Source of the DNA: Kiritimatiellia bacterium
GTDB taxonomy: Bacteria > Verrucomicrobiota > Kiritimatiellia > RFP12 > UBA1067
Direction of reading: 5' to 3'
Assembly (NCBI GenBank): GCA_027858965.1
Contig: JAQIBS010000193.1
Coordinates: forward strand, 1 to 64,000
Length of the DNA stretch: 64,000 nt
The notes below the pieces were generated by a model, which was not told the DNA's origin, did not search any database, and worked only from the letters and a program-made list of their open reading frames with translations. Positions 60,301 to 64,000 of the stretch are shown here, piece after piece (position 1 is the first letter of the stretch; every line of letters starts with the position of its first letter). Position numbers and translations under genes: made by a program.

Positions 60301-61975
60301 GACGGCTCCTGCAGTTCCCTGGATGCAGGTTGCATTGACACCGGCTCAGGATGGCACTTTCACGCTGCCTGATCTGGCACCCGGTCAGATATTCACCTTC
60401 CAGATCCTGTACGCACCGGGTGATGATGTTGAAATGAAGTACTACAGCGATGCTCTGAACATCACGGGCACCAACTCTGTTGCCACTAAAACGCTTAATC
60501 TCTATGCCAAAGTTACGTCAAAACTCACCGGCAGTTTCGCCATTCACATTGAAAACAATCTCGGCCAGGTTGTGCCCGATGCATCAATCCGCGTGCGCAG
60601 TGCACTCGATGGTACGGAGCTGACCGGGTTCAAGACCGATGCGAACGGTGATGTCGATATTCCTGACCTGATGGAAGGCCGCTGGCATTGGCAGGTTTCG
60701 GCTGCCGGACATGCTTCACAAGCCGGTACATCGCAGGTTGAGGCTGACCTCGCTACCTCGGTGAGCCCCGTGCTGACCCGCGAACTGGTTACTGTGACCT
60801 TTACCGTGGTTCCTGTGCCTTTCACTGACCGCTATGAGATCAAGATTGAGCAGACCTTCTCTACCTATGTGCCTGTTCCGGTTCTGGTCGTTGAACCAGT
60901 CTATAAGAATCTCGGCAATGTAACGGGACCGTTCGAGAAGACCTTTACTGCTACTGCCAAAAACTACGGATTGATTAAAATGACAGAGTTCACGGTGGAG
61001 GGTTCGCAGACAGCCACAGCCTCGCTGACGCCTGCCATCAGTTACTTGCCGGTGCTGGCGCCTATGCAGCAGATTGAGATACCCTATACAGTCAGATACT
61101 GGGGAGAGCAGAGTTCATCTCAGGAATCACTGGCCATGGCGTCAAAGAATGCTGTGGATGTAGCTGTCAGCTCTTTGTCAGTAGGACCTCTTGATACTAC
61201 ACCGGCAGCCCCGCAATACAATCCATGTACAGATGATTTTATGGATGCCCTCGGGAAGTTGATGTCGTACCTCGCTGCAAAATCAGGTTCCATATCCGGC
61301 ACCAGAGTTGAGCAAATGAAAGCTGCAATCAATGTGATATGGAAAGTGGCCGACAGCGATGCCGCACCCGTAGGTATCGGTGATATGGCAACCATTTATC
61401 AGACAATACTGTGTGTCGGTGAGATGCTTGGTAGCTCCTCGTCAGGAGGTAGTAGCAGCGCTGGCGGCGGCGGTGGCAGTGGTGGCGCCTACAATAACAC
61501 AGGTGGGGGTTGCTTCCCGGCAGGCACCCCTGTACTGCTGGCCGATGGTACACTTCGCCCGATCGAAGCTGTCAAACCCGGTGATATAGTGCGTACAGGC
61601 CCTCGCAACGAAGATGTGGCGCGTGTGACCGAAACGTATCTGCGCAAAAACGCACTGATCCGTGAGTTGATACTGGACAATGGTGTAACACTTCAGACCA
61701 CACCTGAGCATCGTATCTGGAGTGACTCGCGCGGATGGACGCTTGCCAAGGATATTCACGCCGGTGACCGTGTTGCCTGTCTCAACGACACCATTGCAAC
61801 GGTGAAGGATGCCAGCGACACAGGCCGACTTGAAACGGTTTATACTTTCGAATTACGGGAAGACATCGCGTATTACGCGCATGGTGTGCTGGTCAGGCAT
61901 TTGTGCGGTATGCAATTCCCCTATATGACGCCCACTCACGGAACCACGAGTAAAATAAAGGGAGGTGCCCAATGA
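45329..61975 (+). CDS. Giant exported multi-domain protein: beta-helix, Calx-beta, RCC1 propellers, Hint
   Basis: This single frame encodes 5548 residues with AGGAGGG ahead of the ATG and a signal peptide ending near FASA or LTA. Order: pectate-lyase-like beta-helix (~25-355); three Calx-beta domains (starting ~360, ~710, ~1050) alternating with jelly-roll modules; three chitobiase C-terminal-like domains (~1394-1638, marker RYTLDGSEPT); then three blocks of seven RCC1-type blades (~1639-1910, 2080-2352, 2520-2792) separated by more chitobiase-like domains, eight in all. InlB-B-like repeats (~2884-3117), an SbsA-like Ig domain, fibronectin III domains, a second beta-helix (~3430-3640), further Ig/FN3 domains and a carboxypeptidase-regulatory-like domain (~5065-5150) follow. 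A Gly/Ser linker leads to a Hint domain (C5395 in GGCFPAGTPVLLADG). Likely a surface adhesin or glycan-binding protein. Confidence 0.88.
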   Translation: MNQLLRLMLIGAMVFFASAQNLTAKTNYVDAVSGLDINDGLTPATSKKTLQAAVDVAESGDVVLAAPGVYDQGGRPEGAASEGYDSLTNRVCIDKALTLRASNGPAETLIVGQRGTADNGLASNAVRCVLATYSGTMIEGFTITNGHTMAHDDWSDDSLGGGVRCGYSGVTLSNCVLSGNAAYFGGGVYYGKALSCRFIGNTAEEWGGGAEYGTFENCLFVGNSAGTYGGAVSDGDLLVHCTVVGNSAGTGGGGTAWTAFNNSIVYYNTAPQNPNYSWGWSFDGSCTVPMPDNSYMVLADAPQFANTNDWSDLHLTLYSLCIDGGSADYTISESTDLDGQPRIAGEAPDIGAFEWQGAVLPVISFAEQSADVSEDNGPVNIGLTLSPTQKTDVTLQLSYSGSATDSDDYTGAHANITFAAYQSETNFFLDIVDDALPEYQESIIVDLQTNSSFRFNHTVHSINIFDNDGMPEISNFLIDNGTGGCSNRIVTLSFETLNEPTEYAVSEDSAFTNVTWMTIGEQSISYTLSEGYGAKTLWVRVRKPDGAGYLISLPTSASIVYGPALDIAIDWPGVRFATDGGNGEQWFSVSNNVAQGGFLARSGKMLPSYGWIDSWLSLTVTVERASQIVFTVERFSNSGYVDFSRDGETLGMENSWEPGSHNYAFELEPGERVLQWIFHGWDEGGESGTQIVADNYYTLDAVSLQPLPPRVWFKTDDIFVPETSAASVAEVLLEWPLDQPLTVNYAMSGSADNTLDYTVSGTAGQFVIQAGETNGSFTVTGIDDSEPEHGEVAVFTLADGSAYRVGQPESYEVNILANDGLIDFFELLVEGGVPETTNQVVEIGVEASTIPSHILISENDDFSESEWQEFVPGMTFTLSAGYELKTIYVKVALPKAGGGYEESDVISASIKLVVCTLPVALDTDIAVTTLVNHSWLGQTNVTHDGVDAARSAELPSVQQYAYSYMSAMVEGPSIVSFWWKVSSYSYSSYYNGYLNFLVDGSIVEYIYGVQDWALVSYTLPAGTHTLQWRYDQRKYYANDNCGWVDQLTVTPDWPEVSFTATAQSVAEDAGTAIVSLQLNRQETDPVTVPYTFSGTASYGTDYTCAPSGSVTFAVGQTSQTIAVNITDDSLPESTENVELILSPADGVLIGSPSTHTVEIQPNDGTPVITSFALQSGGMTTTSRNITLDLEATGDPIDYRLSEDPGFAGAAWTAFTEMPGFTLSSGFGDKTLYVQVRTFIDGFGYAESDPATTVVTLIPTLADALGVVTAETGGAANWFGQTETSLDGGAAQSGMSANYYNTSWVRTTIEGTGTVSFQWFFTTGYNYGISLKCLTNGVLVATVTSPGTWTPVSLTFDTPGTHTLEWQLYSYYPTTSYSTRAYVDLVDLSGWIYPQVATPLFDPLDGTLFSDTQNVTLTCATLGSQIFYTLDGSDPTTNSVVYAAPITLSETTTVKARGFLTDAPDSEIAVATYIKSTATPLFDPPSGTQFVDELQVAITSSVAGVSIRYTLDGSEPTTNSLLYTTPVTLTGNTTIHAMAFDGETPASTISAATYALQPADAPTFDPGDGLLFDDTCSVVLSDTTVGAEIRYTLDGTDPTTNSTLYTAALTLSSPMTSVRARAFKSGMAPSDVTQAVYFRRGGIHIWGDASYGMSNVPADMTNASAFAMGYYHALALRDNGTVESWGYNGNGQGNVPADLTNVISVAAGGNHSLALLANGTVEAWGYNGYFQCDVPAGLDGVMAVAGGGAHTLALRGDGTVVAWGYNYSGQCNVPVGLSNVVAIAAGNDYSLALRGDGVVEAWGYNNYGQCNVPVDLSNVVAVVAGYYHTLAIGDDGAVTAWGRNNYGERDVPPGSTQMVAVAAGIYHSAAAGEDGMMVAFGYDGYGQSQVPAGMQHVAALQARRYNTGVQFDNFTPVEAMPPSGCWIVPGNDELSVYLTSTAAGTIRYTLDSSEPTASSPVYNGHLTLSQTATVQAGLFRGSERVGEIRTADYFKRVSMPSLSPVPHDQLIPAGGTLAVSAACVDAGAAIRYTLDGSEPTADSPLYTSQLVVSGKTLVKVRAFQDGLVPSETLSAFYAEEGMLYGWGYNGSTDYTAPTNIIDAVALAAGRTHTLALMPDGAVEAWGQNDYGQCTLPSGVSNVVAVAAGYRYSLALLADGTVEAWGYNNYSQCTIPYGLADVIAIAAGDYHAVALCADGSVHAWGSNGQGQCAVPAELGACIGIEAGQYHTVALLADSTVAAWGYNYRGQSTVPAGVSNVVAVAAGDQHTLVRFRDGSATAWGYNSDQQSTIPESVDQSIAIAAGSAHTLVLSLDGSIALWGDTRYDQGEPPADLLPSVTLIDAAYNYTLLQFGTPAPVTATPPSGSWIPAEDGTLPVYLNASGDGVIRYTLDGSEPSQTSAIYTGGLLIATDTVIKARFFNDALAIGRTLTANYLKRVAIPIFTPTSGSSFIPADGTLSVALSCTTPGAEIRYTLDGSEPTSSSGIYTSPLQLAQTTTVRTRAFKTGMAPSAVSLATYAVSGDLTAWGNNTHGQTTMPSDLVGVTQIAAGFYNNAALQADQSVRVWGYSSYGVNSVPADLTNVVAVALGTYHGLALRSSGTVTAWGYNGYGQSDVPAGLLDVVAISASLYNSSALKADGSVVIWGGSGNNILEVPAAVTNVVSLDLGDNHALAVRADGTVEGWGYNGYGQCNIPTGLSNAVAVACGKYFSAVLQSDGTVMAWGQNNYGQSTVPVGLSNVVAIACGNNHTLALTVDGNVYAWGDNSYNQCNVPSGLPKVAAIDAAADETFLQYGLLSPVTVTPPAGMMVPGSGYPFPVRLHGVKLGGAVRYTLDGSTPTSSSPIYDGSIMLGDGATVKAALFVAGVQIGSTASITYPLLPGGVVFNTITVAATPEEAGTATGGGAVRKYGATTVTATVTDPEKYVFARWLRNGVPVSTLSTYTFTVTENSLLTAVFELRTFPVTVTVTPSGLGWIRGTGWWSYNVTNTLSAYPYNGCEFLGWENAQSGAPLGSALTYATAVTNELALIARFKELVTSHTVTTLTDPAGIGAVSGAGVHANGALVTFSAPPAVTNGETREVFSHYLRNGSWATSANPWNWWMSRTDPETVEVTAVYVAQPLAPKVRLVNSNLNTPVPITDNMIVSVVFDRKMDSTVAPLVTVSNRASAVVKTLPASGTWSGSYVSGDTYRCPPLAFGRSEDGDCVLRVADARDTFGGILTSTNAWSFTVDATPPVPPILKLTQSNDTWFTVGWVDYAPPEDLNGFRIYVSETSFNTFAGLNPVSYYGSSSKYYTRYNIELDKTYWVAVGPLDRAGNMETVAQPLAVCIPRALPPSVALTVTAAGADIARLDWTGYLGNSFGFEGFHVYQATEPFGTVSNMMPIATLTKYIRNYTVSGLDRNLTNWFAVVGYNTRDEMIYEVDAQPWNDPYQGLITENTTIGAAGTVTEILGMLTVSSNAVLKIPAGATLAFHQGAGIEVEQGALMANGTALRPIHFTATNHQDVALQAGDWAGVVLGPQAGTSILRHLWIDYGSGLTLDGCAPTIDACSAHYNIPAAFYAKAGSTLTTSDALLLYNGTGLLAEPGAAVSITHSIIRNNQTNAWAIADASIAALNVWWGASEPVVLTSNLVGAVSYQPMLESEPLLTPAADTVDGNRNIGDSQVSLALAARVAEAMQISEDSSFANAFFDAYASPHTVELSAGGGSKTLYIRFRNNSGQISSTVILPINYITDGPRITSANIQEGSVLKRPFQVSASAASGLGVTALRLLVDDVVISSTNTTSLSAWWDVRSLATGTHRVRIEAEDSRGQLGVSSFNVRVAVDPPPNPVLSAPANGLLTVASTVNVAGTAEPFMPVTVKRNAMSAATVTAAADGSFSTVLSLVEGENRIVATVADAFGSGRSGERKVVRDSGAPEAVTLLDDGYIQGSGIQLTWLQPATGEVPTEYRVIYSSIPFTSAQAVSNTTVWTEDTQMAVTPMFDGRWYLAVEGRDLANNRSPISNVLTNDFDATPPSFTIAYDKPSPAGLGPIIVTVESSETLTSLPTVIVTPPASTGPTMLTVAETAPSRYTCTYTVQASAGSGLLVFKVTGTDLAGNKATAVLPQGPSMILDTKAPDGVLVASPDGLIQITNTVPMQLALTLDEIPATQPVLKFTPPESLMLTVALAGSGTNWFGTLELLPSMGSGIGSFSYTATDVLGNTGSLLSGVTQIELYNTALPEPPPAVTDLRASIDQKDGVIKLAWLAVLEAESYRLYRQAEVSGSVPDMLVASNLTAATYEDLPLEDGFYRYVVCSERRGSPAEPSPIALGYSDRTPPPIPQNLTAALSSNGVRVEWEYSTSGEQPTKFRVYRNGTLIRSNITPATRFILDNPARGTWVYTVAAVDRNSNEALSNEASIDMNLPGVVRTDVIVGEDRVPRITWQTRAEHVGVNLYRNGVKLNTSPLTGTSFTDSGLSGSAVTRYEVRGVNSEGTESAARQLPVCHITSTLAVNSEAGGSALLRYFDRCEVTVVNSTSDAVFESAELELTRNISGGASLTRSVVAVKSAPSGGSTSLGITFPCASVAGEQSFAGMLEQALDDASASVRYELSFDGDTPTLGQSQIEITVENQPVAGAACAPQARFYNRSQVPVDIVMWRNGQPGDVSIRVLDADETEVNRVDVMMTKSSLIPTPDSLRGFVRIPANGSTLMLLPEIIVPEALGEQSSATIKIVASHIYTACGEAGEEIAGPLEGSLPITPRLTPYTAFGLPEHAAYRAGENLVITGYAFNRTSGLPMTNVAVNAGVALDGYVWLVEGQSDSNGNFRVAWPILPGISGLCQVWAAHPDVSDRLNHGQTSIYQAYFRPAEGNVRMAANDVLTISLNAYNPGSFTFTNLISEFSAWQIVDGVTNMLPMSVVSGVVNQVESLGLPPKQLVPIKFKLYATEEALPSFNCRFELVTPEGLRIPFDALVGVTAPIPLITVASPAKGYVDMSLDRGNTRSTDVELRNDGFKSLLGVKMTAPAVPWMQVALTPAQDGTFTLPDLAPGQIFTFQILYAPGDDVEMKYYSDALNITGTNSVATKTLNLYAKVTSKLTGSFAIHIENNLGQVVPDASIRVRSALDGTELTGFKTDANGDVDIPDLMEGRWHWQVSAAGHASQAGTSQVEADLATSVSPVLTRELVTVTFTVVPVPFTDRYEIKIEQTFSTYVPVPVLVVEPVYKNLGNVTGPFEKTFTATAKNYGLIKMTEFTVEGSQTATASLTPAISYLPVLAPMQQIEIPYTVRYWGEQSSSQESLAMASKNAVDVAVSSLSVGPLDTTPAAPQYNPCTDDFMDALGKLMSYLAAKSGSISGTRVEQMKAAINVIWKVADSDAAPVGIGDMATIYQTILCVGEMLGSSSSGGSSSAGGGGGSGGAYNNTGGGCFPAGTPVLLADGTLRPIEAVKPGDIVRTGPRNEDVARVTETYLRKNALIRELILDNGVTLQTTPEHRIWSDSRGWTLAKDIHAGDRVACLNDTIATVKDASDTGRLETVYTFELREDIAYYAHGVLVRHLCGMQFPYMTPTHGTTSKIKGGAQ
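50244..53705 (+). repeat. Three super-repeats of seven RCC1 blades plus chitobiase-like domains
   Basis: Within the giant gene, blocks starting near 50244, 51565 and 52888 (about 1320 bp apart) each encode seven blades of about 39 residues. The blade pattern is V-x-A-W-G-Y-N-x-Y-G-Q-x-x-V-P followed by V-A-I-A-A-G and H-T-L-A-L-x-x-D-G-T. Seven blades is the number that closes one RCC1 propeller. Between blocks lie two chitobiase C-terminal-like domains. Confidence 0.9.
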
Positions 61976-64000
61976 AGCGCCCATTCGCCCCACTCCACTT
62001 GCTGTGCAGGATCGCCACATTTATGGCACTGATCTGCGTTATACCTGTTATGAACCTGATTGCGCAACAGCAGTATCAGGGCTTCTGTGCTACAGTGAAG
62101 ATTGAAATCCTTCAGGAACTTACCTTAGAGCGTATCGGGTTTCTTGCCACGCTGGAGATAAGCAATAACGATGCTGTAGATCCTATCACCGGATTCACGG
62201 CCGGACTGCGCTTCATAAAACCCCAGAATGGAGGTATAGAAGAAGATGCCACTGATATTTTCTGGGTGCGCCAACCTGAGTTGATTAACATCAATGGTGT
62301 TGACGGCGATGGCAACATTGCTCCCGGTGCCAAAGCTACGGTGAAATGGTTCATCGTACCTAAAACGGGTGCAGGGGGAGAGTCTCCGGAAGGAACCCGC
62401 TATTTTGTTCACTGCGATCTGGCGGGAAATATGCGCGGTGAAATGATTCCCGAAAATGTCATGTTCGCCATCCCTGATATGATTACAGTCAAACCTGAGC
62501 CTGAATTGGAAATTACCTACTTCCAGCCGCGTGATGTACAGGGCGATGATCCCTTCACTGAGCAGGTGGAGGCTCCGATCCCCTTTACCTTGGGTGTCCT
62601 GGTTAAGAATGTCGGTTACGGTACTGGACTCGACCTGACAATTCGCTCTGAGCAGCCGCGCATTATCGAGAACCAGCAGCTGTTGCTTCTGGTGGCTCAG
62701 CTCATCGGTTGCCGTGTGGGTGATGAACCGCTCGATAATACCTCGCTCACTGTTGATATCGGTGATCTGCTGCCAGGCGAAGCCCGCGTTGCCGCCTGGG
62801 ATATGATTACTTCGCTCTCCGGCACATTCACCGAGTTCAAGGCTTCCTACACGCATGCCCCTGAATTCGGAGGCGAGGAGACTTCGCTGATTAAATCCAT
62901 AACCGCCCATTTCATTCTGCATGAAATACTCAACGACACCGTAGGACGCGATGGTATCCGTGACTTCCTTGCCGATACGGATCGTGATGAAGATGGTCTG
63001 CCCGATGAACTTTATGAGAGTGATGGGTTTGTCCTTCCCGTCAATATCGCACAAACGCCCTTGCTGACATTGACTGAGCCCAATGTCTATTCGCTGACGG
63101 CAACAAACCTTGTGGAAGGTGCCGCCTATGTGCGCATCTCTGATCCAGGGCAGAATAAACGAGCGATTGCCAGTGTAGTGCGGGCTGACGGTACCGCTGT
63201 CAATAGCAACAATTTCTGGACAACAACCCGCTATCTGAAAACGGGTAATACCCGACTCGATGAGCTGCATATCTTTGATTTTGCGCAATCAGGGTTGACA
63301 TCTTATACAGTTACATATGCTACAGCGACCGGTGATACCACAGACCCTGTTACAACCTTGGCCTTTAGCGGACCCGCTGTGCTGCAGAACGGTACTAACT
63401 ATATCACCGAAGCAACCCAGCTCTATTTCCTCTCGCAGGATGACAGTCCTGTAGCGGTCACTTACAAACCGACACCTGAAGCAGAGTGGCTGCCGGCTTA
63501 TCCCTTTACATTGCCGTGTGGGGTACATACAATTACTTTCCGTGCGACCGACGAAGCGACTAACGCGGAGGACCCGCAGGTCGCAGTGGTTGTTGTGTTG
63601 AACCCGCAGGCAAACGGCAGCGAATTGTCATTGAATCTCAACCGTACGTCACTTTCTCTATTGGCTGAGTTGGCCAGTGCGCGTCCGGGCGACGTGCAGT
63701 TTGATTTTTCAGCCACGCCTGGTTCACTGCCTTTGTTTGCCGAGGTTGATGTCTTTCGCGGGGTTCGTGCCTGGCCGCAATTAACAGGAGTTCCCGCTTC
63801 TCCGATGCGTCCGGGTTCGGTTGCCGTCACTGTTATGGGTGAATCAGTCGATTTCTATCGCTGGCGCTTGAATGATGGCGATTGGTCGGAGGAACGATCT
63901 GTCACTGAACCGATCACTCTCGACTGCAATGGTGTTGGTGATTATGCAATTGATTTGATTGCACGTTCAGTCAAAGGTGTATATGCTGTTGAGAGCGATG
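61972..64000 (+). CDS. Exported beta-rich protein, translationally coupled to the giant gene (partial)
   Basis: The ATG at 61972 overlaps the stop of the giant gene by four bases (ATGA), with AGGGAGGTG just ahead, so translation is probably coupled. The frame stays open to the window end, giving at least 676 residues. An N-terminal signal segment (LLCRIATFMALICVIPVMNLIAQ) is followed by beta-rich domains (CARDB-like around ~170-300), one TSP3-like calcium motif (DTDRDEDGLPDE, ~340) and Ig-like domains. I do not recognise a catalytic domain. Coupling and similar style suggest a partner of the giant protein in the cell envelope. Confidence 0.8.
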   Translation, partial: MKRPFAPLHLLCRIATFMALICVIPVMNLIAQQQYQGFCATVKIEILQELTLERIGFLATLEISNNDAVDPITGFTAGLRFIKPQNGGIEEDATDIFWVRQPELININGVDGDGNIAPGAKATVKWFIVPKTGAGGESPEGTRYFVHCDLAGNMRGEMIPENVMFAIPDMITVKPEPELEITYFQPRDVQGDDPFTEQVEAPIPFTLGVLVKNVGYGTGLDLTIRSEQPRIIENQQLLLLVAQLIGCRVGDEPLDNTSLTVDIGDLLPGEARVAAWDMITSLSGTFTEFKASYTHAPEFGGEETSLIKSITAHFILHEILNDTVGRDGIRDFLADTDRDEDGLPDELYESDGFVLPVNIAQTPLLTLTEPNVYSLTATNLVEGAAYVRISDPGQNKRAIASVVRADGTAVNSNNFWTTTRYLKTGNTRLDELHIFDFAQSGLTSYTVTYATATGDTTDPVTTLAFSGPAVLQNGTNYITEATQLYFLSQDDSPVAVTYKPTPEAEWLPAYPFTLPCGVHTITFRATDEATNAEDPQVAVVVVLNPQANGSELSLNLNRTSLSLLAELASARPGDVQFDFSATPGSLPLFAEVDVFRGVRAWPQLTGVPASPMRPGSVAVTVMGESVDFYRWRLNDGDWSEERSVTEPITLDCNGVGDYAIDLIARSVKGVYAVESD

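Noticed and set aside
62125-63288. 387-residue minus-strand frame
   Set aside because: The plus-strand frame from 61972 is open through it, has a signal peptide, a good ribosome-binding site and domain motifs, so the minus frame is a shadow.

Overview
The window comes from a bacterial chromosome, most likely a member of the PVC superphylum (Kiritimatiellota, Lentisphaerota or Verrucomicrobiota). The main reasons are a 51-residue basic protein resembling the PVC signature protein, secreted beta-solenoid and EF-hand/TSP3-rich giant proteins, Tat-exported Gfo/Idh/MocA and aldo/keto reductases, and very large glycan-active enzymes. The phylum is inferred from gene content; no rRNA lies in the window.

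Layout. Positions 1-4274 hold a secreted beta-solenoid protein, a small lipoprotein and an esterase-like hydrolase, all on the minus strand. Positions 4455-10130 hold a minus-strand block: nrnA, proA, two tandem proB copies and a metallophosphoesterase-PHP fusion. Positions 10387-28186 form a carbohydrate region: a GH2 enzyme, tRNA-Met/Ile2(CAT), the small PVC-type protein, an aldo/keto reductase, a 2704-residue GH13-GH57 fusion, a second GH13 enzyme and a convergent Gfo/Idh/MocA protein. Positions 28523-38731 are housekeeping: ispE, tRNA-Gln, prs, rplY, pth, rpsF, ssb, rpsR, rplI, an M50-like protease, rpe, lepA and lepB. After tRNA-Pro come an octaheme cytochrome c, a fused siroheme-decarboxylase-like protein, a PPi-type phosphofructokinase and pdxB (38890-45086). 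The rest (45329-64000) is one 5548-residue exported protein and the start of a translationally coupled partner gene.

How the genes fit together. The GH2, GH13 and GH13-GH57 proteins all carry signal peptides and suggest extracellular use of alpha-glucans and beta-linked glycans, with the oxidoreductases acting on released sugars. The octaheme cytochrome beside a siroheme-decarboxylase homologue suggests respiration supplied by siroheme-route heme. The giant protein combines beta-helix, Calx-beta, chitobiase-C-like, three seven-bladed RCC1 propellers and a C-terminal Hint domain, and looks like a surface adhesin or glycan-binding protein.

The least expected signal is between genes. Almost every intergenic gap is filled with degenerate, phase-keeping short tandem arrays (7-, 8- and 9-bp units), a 17-bp unit that starts within about 25 bp of four different stop codons, and several palindromic REP-like families. 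One family shows a compensatory base-pair change, and one palindrome appears to be interrupted by another. No CRISPR array, insertion sequence, prophage or rRNA operon was seen.
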